Assembly (NCBI GenBank): GCA_963806735.1 | Contig: CAWEBE010000062.1 | Span: forward strand, 186,001 to 250,000 | Direction of reading: 5' to 3' | Origin: CADEFX01 sp963806735 | GTDB lineage: Bacteria; Pseudomonadota; Alphaproteobacteria; Rhizobiales; Hyphomicrobiaceae | Length of the DNA stretch: 64,000 nt | Part shown: positions 1 to 12,540 of the stretch, one piece after another | How positions within the stretch are numbered: position 1 is the stretch's first letter | Layout: each line of letters opens with the position of its first letter | Made by a program: the position numbers and the translations under genes | Notes under the pieces: generated by a model | What the model saw: the letters and a program-made list of their open reading frames with translations, nothing else | Databases searched by the model: none | Told to the model about the DNA's origin: nothing

Positions 1-379
1 GCTTGCCGTTTGCGGCGATGGCGCGATAGGCGGCGAATGCCAGGTAGGCGCCGCCTTTCATATCGTAGATGCCTGGACCGTAGGCACGATTGCCCTCGAC
101 GCGAAAGGGCAGATGGTTCGCTAGCGTGCCCTTGGGATGCACCGTATCTAGGTGGCAAAGGACGAGGACGCCAGGCTCGCCGTTGTCCCAGCCGCAGGCA
201 ATGCGCAGATGATCGCCGCAGCCGCTTGTTCCAGGAATGCGTGTGACCTTGGCTCCGACGGTCGAGAATTGCCCGGCCACCAGCGTCATGAGACGATTGA
301 CGCCGTCCACGTCAGCCGTTTGGCTCTCGATTTCCACCCAATCGCGAATGCCATCCAGGATATCGGCAGCGCTAGCCAT
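1..379 (-). CDS. M20 family metallopeptidase, N-terminal part (runs off the window)
   Basis: Zn-dependent amidohydrolase/peptidase of the M20 (CPG2/ArgE/DapE) family; it would hydrolyse an amide bond of an N-acyl amino acid or small peptide in the cytosol. The ATG at 379 opens a frame beginning MASAADILDGIRDWVEIESQ, with the family motifs HLDTVHP (first metal-binding His and Asp) and GPGIYDMKGG (bridging Asp). About 126 residues are present; the dimerisation domain and C-terminal metal ligands lie beyond the window. Only 3 nt separate its start from the stop of the upstream DMT transporter gene, so the two are probably cotranscribed, perhaps pairing export or uptake with hydrolysis. The exact substrate cannot be told. 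Confidence 0.85.
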   Translation of the reverse strand, partial: MASAADILDGIRDWVEIESQTADVDGVNRLMTLVAGQFSTVGAKVTRIPGTSGCGDHLRIACGWDNGEPGVLVLCHLDTVHPKGTLANHLPFRVEGNRAYGPGIYDMKGGAYLAFAAYRAIAANGK

Positions 380-382
380 CAG

Positions 383-1348
383 TCAGGTTCCCTTCGGCAT
401 GGCCTGCGCGCGCTGGCGCGCGGCCGCAAGTTGCGACTCGCGAATGGTGATGAACAGTGTCGCGCCAATGATCAATGCAGCGCCGATCCATGTGGTCAGC
501 AGAGGGATCTCGCCGAAGAACAGAAAGCCCCAGCCAGCCATCCAGACCAGTCTGACATAGTCGGCGGGCATGATCAGGCTGGCTTCGGCGATCCGCATGG
601 CATGGATGTAGCAGTAGTTGCCTACTGCGGCGACTGCCCCCATGCCCATGAGAATGAGCCATGCCTGTGCGTCCGGCCACTTCCATATCGGCAACGCCAT
701 AATCAAAGCGAACGGCGCAATGAGCAGCGGCTGATAGAACGAGATGGTCAACGTGCTGTCGTACCTGATGAGCTGCTTGGCAAGGAGTAGGGACACGGCC
801 CACAACGCGCTCGAGCCGACAGCTGCGATCGCCGGCAGGCTCCACAGCATGTCCGTACCGGGCCGCAGGACAATCGACGCGCCCAGAAATCCGATCGCGA
901 CCGCGCTCCAGCGGCGGATCCCTACGGCCTCGCCGAACCACAGGACTGCGCCGAGCGTCACAAACAAGCCGGTGGTGAAGCTGAGGGTCCCGGCCTCGGC
1001 CAGCGGCATGTTGGCGAGGGCGTAGTACCAAGTCGTCATGGAGCAGAAGCCGACGAAGCCGCGCCAAGCCTGCAGTCCGGGGCGCTTTGTGTGCCACGCT
1101 GCAGCAGCCGAGCGCAATACGATCGGCAGCGTAAATAGGATCGTGAACGTGGTGCGGATGAAAACGATCTCTGACGCTGCCAGTGTAGGGCTGACATACC
1201 GCACGCCGATGTGCATCAGGGATGAGCATAGGCCTGCGAGGATCATGACGAGGATCGCCAGGATGACACCGCGGCGGTCGAGGTCTGAGGCGCCCACCGT
1301 TTCGCGGGATTGCAGTGTGCTCAAAAGGGCGTCCTTCCCTCGGTGCAC
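383..1348 (-). CDS. DMT superfamily transporter (EamA family), 321 aa
   Basis: Inner-membrane transporter with about ten hydrophobic helices arranged as two EamA repeats. The first helix follows an N-terminal cytosolic segment of about 25 residues (LDRRGVILAILVMILAG). A second EamA repeat starts near residue 170 (AIAAVGSSALWAVSLLLAK), and glycine-rich helices end near residue 305. The length is usual for the RhaT/EamA type. These proteins generally export metabolites or amino acids; nothing here shows the substrate. The gene lies downstream of the rRNA operon terminator and directly upstream of the M20 peptidase gene with a 3-nt gap. Confidence 0.85.
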   Translation of the reverse strand: MHRGKDALLSTLQSRETVGASDLDRRGVILAILVMILAGLCSSLMHIGVRYVSPTLAASEIVFIRTTFTILFTLPIVLRSAAAAWHTKRPGLQAWRGFVGFCSMTTWYYALANMPLAEAGTLSFTTGLFVTLGAVLWFGEAVGIRRWSAVAIGFLGASIVLRPGTDMLWSLPAIAAVGSSALWAVSLLLAKQLIRYDSTLTISFYQPLLIAPFALIMALPIWKWPDAQAWLILMGMGAVAAVGNYCYIHAMRIAEASLIMPADYVRLVWMAGWGFLFFGEIPLLTTWIGAALIIGATLFITIRESQLAAARQRAQAMPKGT

Positions 1349-1420
1349 GGCATAGCGGCTCGCGCGGCCGATGACCAGACGGGAGCGTGCGCGCTACGCG
1401 CATGGGCGCCATTCCACAAA

Positions 1421-1454
1421 CAAAAACGCCGCCGCTGAATTCAGCGGCGGCGTT
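1421..1454 (-). terminator. rho-independent terminator of the rRNA operon
   Basis: A perfect 15-bp inverted repeat (1425-1439 / 1440-1454, centre GAATTC) is followed on the minus strand by TTTTTGTTTG. It sits about 60 bp past the 3' end of 5S rRNA and before the DMT transporter gene, so it is in the right place and orientation to end the rRNA transcript. Confidence 0.9.
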
Positions 1455-1511
1455 CTTAAATCTCACTCGCAAGAGAAGATGTTCTCGATTGACGTCCCTC
1501 ACCCCTTGGCA

Positions 1512-1629
1512 GACCTGGCAATGACCTACTCTCCCGCGTCTTGAGACGAAGTACCATCGGCGCTGGGGCGTTTCACGGCCGAGTTCGGAATGGGATCGGG
1601 TGCAGCCACCCCGCCAAAATCACCAGGTC
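1512..1629 (-). rRNA. rrf: 5S ribosomal RNA
   Basis: On the minus strand the sequence runs from GACCTGGTGATTTTGGCGGG to GCCAGGTC, with the conserved CCGATCCCATTCCGAACTCGG core and complementary ends. The length of 118 nt is normal. It is the last gene of the operon. No tRNA-fMet follows it, although many Rhizobiales operons carry one there. Confidence 0.95.
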
Positions 1630-1807
1630 AGCGAAGAGGTGAAGGACGACTTCTGGTCTTTGTTCTCACGCCCATCAGGCGAGCGCTTGCCGCCGTCGGG
1701 CCGAAGGCCCGCGCCCGCAAGCGGGCCGGCGTTAGCGCCGCCCTCCCGGAGCGGCCGGCGCTTTCGCGCCGAACAGCCGCGTGAGGGAGTTGATGAGCAT
1801 TGCATAA

Positions 1808-4633
<2,826 letters not shown>

Positions 4634-4925
4634 TCTCATTAAGCAATGCTCACCCGGTCCGGATCAGCCCGTCGCGCCTCGGAGAAGGCACTTCAAGCCA
4701 GCCGAACACTCGGCATGGTGGTCATTGCTAGTTAGAAAGACCAGAATTCAATCGAGATAAACCCATACAGGAGCCGCGGTTAAGTGGCCCCAGGCCTTTG
4801 CAGGCAACGCGGACTGACGTCCGGCGTCTCAGGCACATCTCCTCTTCACGATGGTAAGATCACCGCCCGGCAGGGCCGCAGCGGATTTTGTATCTCTTCG
4901 CGCATGGACGTTGGCGTTCGCGAGT

Positions 4926-5001
4926 TGGTGGAGCCAGACGGGATCGAACCGACGACCTCCTGCTTGCAAAGCAGGCGCTCTCCCAACTGAGCTATGGCCC
5001 C
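4926..5001 (-). tRNA. tRNA-Ala (anticodon TGC)
   Basis: A 76-nt cloverleaf on the minus strand begins GGGGCCATAGCTCAGTTGGG and has anticodon loop CTTTGCAAG, T-loop GGTTCGATCC and an encoded CCA end. It lies in the 16S-23S spacer, the usual place for tRNA-Ala. Confidence 0.97.
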
Positions 5002-5062
5002 AGGTTTCCCATGAGGCCGCCTTCAGACAATCAAACCCGCTGAAGGATCCAGCCACCGGGAA

Positions 5063-5139
5063 TGGTGGGCCTGGAAAGATTTGAACTTTCGACCTCACGC
5101 TTATCAAGCGCGCGCTCTAACCAACTGAGCTACAGGCCC
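5063..5139 (-). tRNA. tRNA-Ile (anticodon GAT)
   Basis: A 77-nt cloverleaf on the minus strand begins GGGCCTGTAGCTCAGTTGG and has anticodon loop CTTGATAAG, T-loop AGTTCAAATC and encoded CCA. It is first in the 16S-23S spacer, 61 nt before tRNA-Ala. Confidence 0.97.
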
Positions 5140-5292
5140 GGTAAACGCGGGTTGTGTCCATGCGGAAGAAAGAGAAACGAAGGCGGCGGCGTCCCGCAGT
5201 TATATTAGAAAACCAGTCGACTCCCAACTGGCTTCCTTGTGTTCCAAAGCGAGCCTGGAGGTTTGACGCGAACGTCATTCCGATCTGGGCTC

Positions 5293-6783
<1,491 letters not shown>

Positions 6784-7013
6784 GAAAGTTTGGATTCTGG
6801 TCGGCTTGGAGGGAATCACTCCAAGGATCTCTGCGTAACGGGCACCTTCACACATACGATCCTCGTTCTCGGGTTGCCCCGATGACGCGAATCATGGTGA
6901 TGGCTTGGAAAACGCAGATCTCGCCAGAGTTCTCGTGTGATCCGATGACGCTTTCGCGCCAGCCGGATCCGCCAGGACTCCGCCGCCTGCGTTTCCCTTC
7001 CTTCCGATTCAAT

Positions 7014-7026
7014 TGTCAAAGAGCGC
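7014..7026 (-). promoter_or_regulatory. boxA-like antitermination element in the rRNA leader
   Basis: The minus strand reads GCGCTCTTTGACA, matching the rRNA boxA consensus (TGCTCTTTRACA) that recruits NusB-NusE. It lies between the promoter near 7190-7217 and the 16S 5' end, as expected. Confidence 0.6.
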
Positions 7027-7188
7027 CGCATCTAGTCAACGCAATCCCTCCGACCAAGCCAGTTCCCTGACCTGCCGGCGCAAATACGAAACTCAATCAG
7101 GATTACCCTGAGAGCTTCGCGCCGATTAAAGAGATTGCTGTCTTTCGACGTTGGCGAAGCACTTGCTCAGCGCCCCGCACAAGTCACC

Positions 7189-7217
7189 AATTAATATCAT
7201 CTCTACGACAGTGTCAA
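7189..7217 (-). promoter_or_regulatory. candidate rRNA operon promoter
   Basis: On the minus strand a perfect TTGACA (7217-7212) is followed, after 15-17 bp, by the AT-rich stretch TATTAATT (7196-7189). It is the only strong -35 hexamer in the 659-bp region upstream of 16S. The exact -10 register is uncertain. The rest of 6784-7442 holds the rRNA leader and, on the other side, the 5' region of the M23 gene; I see no gene in it. Confidence 0.55.
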
Positions 7218-7236
7218 CCCCAAACGCAAAAAAAGC

Positions 7237-7258
7237 GTCACAGTGAATGTGCTGTGAC
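7237..7258. repeat. inverted repeat GTCACAG-N8-CTGTGAC upstream of the rRNA promoter
   Basis: A perfect 7-bp dyad with an 8-bp spacer lies about 20 bp upstream of the rRNA -35 hexamer. Its size and symmetry suit a dimeric regulator. On the minus strand it is followed by a T7 run (7234-7228), so it might instead weakly end transcription coming from the opposite side. No function is shown. Confidence 0.45.
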
Positions 7259-7442
7259 AAGCCTTAGTTCGGCCTCATATAATCCATTCCATCACTACGC
7301 ACCGCTGAGTGATGCATCAGCGTATCTGCGCGTAACGCCACGATCAAGCTGCCGCAGCCAGTTTCAGGGGATGGCGGGCTATCTCAGCCTGACTAAGAGC
7401 CGATATTTAGTAGTCTGCACGGGCTTTTGAAGGGGGACACGG

Positions 7443-9476
7443 GTGCTCGAGCGGCGGCGGCATGCGCCAGTTGGAGGATTGCGGCGCACAATCCCCCACG
7501 CGCGGCCACGCGGACTGCAGCACGTCTACGCCGTTGGAAAGCGGCGGCAGCTTCCGGATCTTTATACCACCGACAGTGAGGAATTGCGTCGCGGCGGCCG
7601 GTTCCGCTGGTTTTTCAGCACCTGCCTCGCTGCAGCCGTGGGCGGCGTCGCGATCATTGTTGTCATCTTTGGGGCAGCCGATCCGAATGAAGGCCGCGGC
7701 GGCGTCCTGCCGACCTTGCGCCGTCTGGGTGAGCAGACACGCCTTGCACAGGAACCTGCCGTATCGCCCATCCCCGGCATGAAATGGGCGCTCCCGAAGT
7801 CAGATCGGCTGCAGGCGACTACTGGGGCTGCCTCGACGAGGTTTATCATTCAAGAAGCCACCCGGCAGCGGCGGGGCAATCGCGAGTACATCCACAACAA
7901 GCCGTACGCGCGCATCGTCGCTCGGTTGGGCGCGGTATCGGTCAAAAGCGCATCGCAAATTCCTCCATTCAATCCGTTCAGATTGTACGCGAGCGAGGGC
8001 TCGGTCGGCGATGCCTCCGGCGACGAGGATGAGACCGGAGTTCGCTCGTCGGGCGAGATTGCGCTCCGCGTGGTAGAGCTTCTCGGCAGCATCTTGCCCA
8101 GTGAGGACGGGCAGGAGCTGGATCAGCAGGAAGTCGCCGACCTCATTTACCGCGCTCAGGAAGCCCAGCGCGAAGAGGCCGGGATGAAGCCCGGCTTTCT
8201 GCCAGAAGGTATCGAGTTGACACAAGCAAGCGGCGCGCGCCTGCCGGAGCCCGTGCCGCCATATACATCCGTGCTGGAGAAAACCGGCCTCGAAGCGGAA
8301 GACGCAGCCGACGATTTGGAGGGTCGCGAGGTACGAAAGGTCAAGGTTGGGCGCGGGGACACGTTGGCCAAGCTGCTCCAGACCGCAGGTGCTGACGCTT
8401 GGCTCGTGCGCAGCATGATCGAAGCGGCGCGTGGGGTCTTTCCAGAGAGTGCATTGGCTGCCGGGCAGAGTATCGAATTCGTAATGGTCTCTTCCCTGAC
8501 CAGGACCAATCGACTTGAGCCCCTGCGCTTCGCAATCTTCGAGGGCGCCGAGCACAAAGTGACGGTGAGCCGCAGCCCTGCAGGCGAGTTCGTCGCTTCA
8601 ACGGCCGCTGTCGGCGAGCCCGTTGTGCGGTTCTCTGGAGCTGCTGTCGGTCATCAGGCCGCGACAAGCCTCTATCTCAGCCTCTACCAGGCTGCTTTGT
8701 CACAGGGTCTGTCGCCAGAGATCATCGATCAGATCCTGCGTGTTCACGCATATGAAACCGACTTCAGGCGGCGGGCTCGCATCAGCGATACGCTCGAGCT
8801 GTTCTTCGACGTCAAAGAGGAGGATAGAGGCACCGAGAGCCCGCCGGGCGAACTGCTCTTCACTGCGATCACGGCCGGCGGCGATACGCAGCGCTATTAT
8901 CGCTTCCGAACTCCGGACGGCCACATCGATTACTATGACGAGTACGGAAATAACTCCCGGAAGTTCCTGATGCGCCGCCCGGTCCGCAGCGACGATGCGC
9001 GGTTGGCGTCGGGTTTTGGTGTGCGTTTTCACCCCTTGCTCAATACGCGCAAGATGCACACGGGCATCGATTGGGCTGCCGCATCGGGCACGCCTGTGCT
9101 TGCTTCCGGCACCGGTGTAATCGAGGAGATCGGGCCGAAGGGCCAATATGGCAACTACATCCGTATTCGCCATGCCAACGGCTATCAGACTGCGTACGGC
9201 CACATGAGCCGCTTCGCTCCCGGCGTTAAGGAAGGAACCAAGGTGCGGCAGGGCCAGGTCATCGGTTTTGTCGGCAACACGGGGTTCTCGACGGGTCCCC
9301 ATCTGCACTACGAGGTCCTCGTCAACAGCCGTTTTGTGGACCCGCTGTCGATCCAGGTGCCGCAAGAGCGCAAGCTTACCGGCAGGCAGCTCAATGACTT
9401 CCAGAAGGAGCGGTCCCGCCTCGACGACCTGATGCGCCGACCGCCGGTGCGCGTCGCGCAAGTGGACAGCCGATAG
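7443..9476 (+). CDS. M23 family metallopeptidase with OapA/LysM-like domain, 677 aa
   Basis: Membrane-anchored peptidoglycan endopeptidase or activator of cell-wall hydrolases. A basic cytosolic N-terminus of about 55 residues precedes one membrane helix (residues 57-78); a LysM/OapA-like segment (VKVGRGDTLAKLLQTAGAD) follows near 300, and an M23 domain runs from about 515 to 640. The zinc ligands and catalytic residues are intact: HTGID (His539, Asp543), YGHMS and HLHYEV (His620, His622). The GTG start at 7443 follows GAAGGGGGA by about 7 nt. It stands alone, transcribed away from the rRNA operon. Like most such proteins it should act on the septal or lateral wall in the periplasm. Confidence 0.85.
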   Translation: MLERRRHAPVGGLRRTIPHARPRGLQHVYAVGKRRQLPDLYTTDSEELRRGGRFRWFFSTCLAAAVGGVAIIVVIFGAADPNEGRGGVLPTLRRLGEQTRLAQEPAVSPIPGMKWALPKSDRLQATTGAASTRFIIQEATRQRRGNREYIHNKPYARIVARLGAVSVKSASQIPPFNPFRLYASEGSVGDASGDEDETGVRSSGEIALRVVELLGSILPSEDGQELDQQEVADLIYRAQEAQREEAGMKPGFLPEGIELTQASGARLPEPVPPYTSVLEKTGLEAEDAADDLEGREVRKVKVGRGDTLAKLLQTAGADAWLVRSMIEAARGVFPESALAAGQSIEFVMVSSLTRTNRLEPLRFAIFEGAEHKVTVSRSPAGEFVASTAAVGEPVVRFSGAAVGHQAATSLYLSLYQAALSQGLSPEIIDQILRVHAYETDFRRRARISDTLELFFDVKEEDRGTESPPGELLFTAITAGGDTQRYYRFRTPDGHIDYYDEYGNNSRKFLMRRPVRSDDARLASGFGVRFHPLLNTRKMHTGIDWAAASGTPVLASGTGVIEEIGPKGQYGNYIRIRHANGYQTAYGHMSRFAPGVKEGTKVRQGQVIGFVGNTGFSTGPHLHYEVLVNSRFVDPLSIQVPQERKLTGRQLNDFQKERSRLDDLMRRPPVRVAQVDSR

Positions 9477-9609
9477 CGACCGTTTCGGGATGCCTCGTAT
9501 GCAGCAGCAAGGTTGCACGTCGCGCTGCTGATCGCGGTGATATGCTTGCTGTCCAGCCTGGCGACCAATCACCGACCCATCGTGCGGCCAGTTGCCCGAG
9601 AGGAGAGAC

Positions 9610-10068
9610 ATGCCTGAGTTGAGGTCGAGCTACATTGGCGAGCTTCGCATTGAGGTGACAGGCTCCTACATGCTGGGAGGCTCCCCCTTGGGGCTGCGCC
9701 GCCTCGATCGCTTGGACAAGGGCCATTTCCGTGGTCCCCGCATTGGGGCCGAGATCGTGCCCGGCGGAGTGGACTGCCTTTTGGGCGGGACGGACGGGGC
9801 GCTGCGACCGGATGTTCGCCTGCTGCTTCAGCTCGACGATGGCTGTCCGCTGCTAACCGTTTATCGCGGCGTGCGCCATGGGCCGCCGGAAATCATGCAG
9901 CGGATCGCCAAGGGCGAGGCGGTTCCCCACGAAAGCTATTACCTGCGAACGTCATTGAGCTTCGAGACGGCTTCGCAGCGTTATGATTGGCTCAACCGTA
10001 TCGTTGCAGTGGGTGTGGGCCGCCGCGAGCCGGGCGCGGCAGTGTATGACGTCTTCGAGATCCTGTAG
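9610..10068 (+). CDS. DUF3237 domain-containing protein, 152 aa
   Basis: Small cytosolic protein of the DUF3237 family, a beta-barrel fold of unknown biochemical role often found among catabolic genes. Family features are the glycine-rich start, the GEAVPHESYYLRTSLSFET segment near residues 110-130, and the C-terminal YDVFEI. I chose the ATG at 9610 because it follows a clear GAGAGGAGAGA ribosome binding site; a TTG at 9592 lies in frame but upstream of that site. The gene precedes the MFS exporter by 69 bp. Confidence 0.75.
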   Translation: MPELRSSYIGELRIEVTGSYMLGGSPLGLRRLDRLDKGHFRGPRIGAEIVPGGVDCLLGGTDGALRPDVRLLLQLDDGCPLLTVYRGVRHGPPEIMQRIAKGEAVPHESYYLRTSLSFETASQRYDWLNRIVAVGVGRREPGAAVYDVFEIL

Positions 10069-10137
10069 GGCCTCGGGAGTGAGACGGGTTGCCCGCCAGG
10101 CGAGCGCGCGGGCGCCGGGTGAAGAGGCACGGCCCGT

Positions 10138-11661
10138 ATGGATGCGAATGGCCAAGACGACAAGCCGCGACTGGAGCTGTCCGTTGTTCGTCGTCTCCTG
10201 CTTCTCGCGGTGGTGGTCGTCAGCTCTGCCACCTACATTGCTGCCACGTTTACTGCGACCGCGATCCTGCCGCAGATGCAAGGTGCGGTCGCCGCGACCC
10301 AGGACGAGATATCCTGGACGGTAACCTTCAACATCCTGGCCACTGCCATCGTCACGCCGATGAGCGGCTGGCTCGTGACGCGATTTGGCTCTCGCTCGGT
10401 GCTGCTTTGGAGCCAAATCGGGTTTTGTCTGGCTACGTTCCTATGCGGAGCCGCCCAATCGCTCGAGGAGCTGGTGCTTTGGCGCATGCTGCAAGGCGCG
10501 CTCGGAGCGCCCCTGATACCCTTGGGGCAGACAATTCTGTTTGACGTGTTTCCGCGCCGTCAGCACACCGTCGTGATTTCGCTCTTCGGAATGTCGAATA
10601 CGTTTGGCCCCGTGATCGGACCGACGGTCGGCGGTTATCTCGCCGAGCACTACAGCTGGCGGTGGGGCTATTACATGATCGTTCCGGTCGGCTTGATCGC
10701 AAGCCTCGGCGCTCTTTTCGCGATGCCTCGAGATCGTCCGAACAGCCGGGTCACGCTCGACTGGACCGGTTTCCTCTCGCTCTCAGTCGCCATCGCCGCA
10801 ATGCAGCTGGTCTTGTCGCGGGGGCAGCGGCTCGACTGGTTCGAGTCCAATGAGATCGTGATCGAGGCAATCGTCGCGGTCCTGGCGTTCTATGTTTTTG
10901 TCGTACACAGTCTCACGGCATCCAAGCCGTTTCTGTCGCCGCGCCTCGTTCTAGATCGCAACTATGCCATCGGACTGCTGCTCATCAGCATCTTCGGCAT
11001 GCTGAACTTCACGCCGATGGTGCTGCTGCCGCCGCTCCTACAAGGCCCCATGGGCTTGCCCGATTCTCTCGTCGGACTTGTGGTGAGTTGGCGCGGGGTC
11101 GGTGTGCTCGCTGGCTTCTTCGCCGCCATGTTCACAAATCGCCTCGATCCCCGTGTGGGCATGGTCCTGGGCTTCGGCGCCCAGATCGTGTCAGGTCTGT
11201 GGCTGATGAGTATTAACCTGGATGTGGCGCTGATCACTTTGAGTGCGAATGCGTTTCTGCAGGGCTTGGCCGTCGGTTTGATCTGGACGCCGATCGTCAC
11301 CTCTGCGTTTTTCACGCTGGACCCTGAGCTGCGACCGGAAGGCGTGGCCGTTCTGCACTTGATGCGCAACATCATGTCGAGCTTCTTTATCTCGGTTTCG
11401 GTGACCGAGGTCGTGCGGGCCACGAGCGCCAACTACAGCCGCATGACCGAGTTCGTGACGCCGTTCAACAAGGTCTTGACCCTGCCGTCGGCGGCAGGAG
11501 GGTGGACGCTGGACACGTCGCCCGGCCTCGCGGCTTTTGCTCGCGAGATCACCCGACAGGCCGCAATGATCGGCTATATCAACTCATTCTACCTTTATAC
11601 GGCGGCCTCGGTGGTAGCCATTCCTCTGGTGCTTCTAGTTGGTCGCAAGCGGGCTGCATGA
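10138..11661 (+). CDS. MFS transporter, DHA2 (EmrB/QacA) family, 507 aa
   Basis: Inner-membrane drug:proton antiporter of the 14-helix DHA2 type. Helix 1 starts near residue 18 (LLLLAVVVVSSATYIAATF). The antiporter motif C appears as GPVIGPTVGGYLAEHYSWRW in helix 5, and motif A-like GWLVTRFGSR follows helix 2. The length is normal for EmrB. EmrB usually works with an EmrA adaptor and TolC, but no adaptor gene is adjacent. The ATG at 10138 follows GAAGAGG at a rather long distance. Confidence 0.85.
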   Translation: MDANGQDDKPRLELSVVRRLLLLAVVVVSSATYIAATFTATAILPQMQGAVAATQDEISWTVTFNILATAIVTPMSGWLVTRFGSRSVLLWSQIGFCLATFLCGAAQSLEELVLWRMLQGALGAPLIPLGQTILFDVFPRRQHTVVISLFGMSNTFGPVIGPTVGGYLAEHYSWRWGYYMIVPVGLIASLGALFAMPRDRPNSRVTLDWTGFLSLSVAIAAMQLVLSRGQRLDWFESNEIVIEAIVAVLAFYVFVVHSLTASKPFLSPRLVLDRNYAIGLLLISIFGMLNFTPMVLLPPLLQGPMGLPDSLVGLVVSWRGVGVLAGFFAAMFTNRLDPRVGMVLGFGAQIVSGLWLMSINLDVALITLSANAFLQGLAVGLIWTPIVTSAFFTLDPELRPEGVAVLHLMRNIMSSFFISVSVTEVVRATSANYSRMTEFVTPFNKVLTLPSAAGGWTLDTSPGLAAFAREITRQAAMIGYINSFYLYTAASVVAIPLVLLVGRKRAA

Positions 11662-11688
11662 CGCGGATTGATCGATCCCCTATATAAT
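11659..11688 (+). promoter_or_regulatory. candidate promoter giving a leaderless thiF/moeB-like mRNA
   Basis: A strong TATAAT (11683-11688, within TATATAAT) ends 6 bp before the ATG at 11695, so transcription should start at or next to the start codon. A weak -35 (TGACGC, 11659-11664) lies 18 bp upstream. No Shine-Dalgarno sequence precedes the gene, which fits a leaderless message. Confidence 0.5.
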
Positions 11689-11694
11689 CAAGCC

Positions 11695-12540
11695 ATGAAG
11701 CTCACACCCGAGGAAATCGAGCGCTACAAGCGCCATCTGGTCTTGAGAGACGTCGGTGGCCAAGGCCAGCAGAAGCTGAAGTCGTCTCGCGTGCTGATCG
11801 TTGGCGCCGGCGGGCTCGGCAGCCCGGTGATCATGTATTTGGCCGCGGCCGGAGTTGGCACTCTGGGGATCATCGACGACGACCTTGTCACGCTGTCCAA
11901 CCTCCAGCGCCAGATCGTGCACGACAGCGAGCATGTGGGACGGCTGAAGGTGGAGAGTGCAAGCGAAACCGTGCGCCAGCTCAATCCCCATGTTCGGGTG
12001 GAGGCTCATGCCGAGCGGTTGAGTGCGGCTAACGCGCTCGACATCATTGGGCGATACGACCTGGTCGCCGATGGCTCCGATAACTTTGCTACCCGTTATC
12101 TGGTCTCGGATGCTTGCTTCCTGGCAGGCAAGCCGCTCGTGTTTGCTGCCGTTGGTCCGTTCGATGGTTATGTGACGACCTTCAAGCCGCACGAGCGTCG
12201 CGCGGACGGCGAGCCGTGGCCCAGCTATCGATGTCTTTTTCCGGAGCCGCCGCCTCCCGGTGCTGTCGCGAATTGTGCCGAAGTTGGCGTCCTTGGCGCC
12301 GTGGTCGGTGTAGTCGGCGCGCTGCAGGCGACGGAGGTGCTCAAAGAGCTCGTCGGCATCGGCGAGAGCCTCGCCGGGCGCCTGCTGATTTACGATGCCC
12401 TTGGCCAGCGTTTCGAGCACGTAAGGATCGCCTGGGACCCCGATAACCCGTTGTCGGGCAGAAGCCCCACTATCACCGATCTGTCGATACATGCTGAAGC
12501 CTCACAGGCTGCGTGCCTGGCCTCGGACGCCGCTTCGTGA
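11695..12540 (+). CDS. ThiF/MoeB/HesA family E1-like adenylyltransferase, 281 aa
   Basis: ATP-dependent enzyme that adenylates the C-terminal glycine of a small sulfur-carrier protein (MoaD or ThiS type) in molybdopterin or thiamine synthesis. The N-terminal helix and R-x2-H-x-L-R (RYKRHLVLRDVGG) are followed by the nucleotide loop GAGGLGSP (37-44), the Arg finger region LQRQIVHD, the metal-binding DGSDNFATRYL and the catalytic-type NCAEVGVLG. The two zinc CxxC motifs of MoeB are absent: SYRC and NPLSG stand where CYRC and CPLCG are expected. The following HAD gene overlaps it by 4 nt (GTGA). Whether it serves MoaD or ThiS cannot be decided here. Confidence 0.85.
   Translation: MKLTPEEIERYKRHLVLRDVGGQGQQKLKSSRVLIVGAGGLGSPVIMYLAAAGVGTLGIIDDDLVTLSNLQRQIVHDSEHVGRLKVESASETVRQLNPHVRVEAHAERLSAANALDIIGRYDLVADGSDNFATRYLVSDACFLAGKPLVFAAVGPFDGYVTTFKPHERRADGEPWPSYRCLFPEPPPPGAVANCAEVGVLGAVVGVVGALQATEVLKELVGIGESLAGRLLIYDALGQRFEHVRIAWDPDNPLSGRSPTITDLSIHAEASQAACLASDAAS

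Noticed and set aside
1349..1511. Search for a tRNA-fMet after 5S rRNA
   Set aside because: Only the terminator hairpin is present; no cloverleaf can be formed on either strand.
11680..12492. 270-codon minus-strand frame across the E1-like gene
   Set aside because: It is a shadow of the plus-strand gene, which has full ThiF/MoeB motifs.
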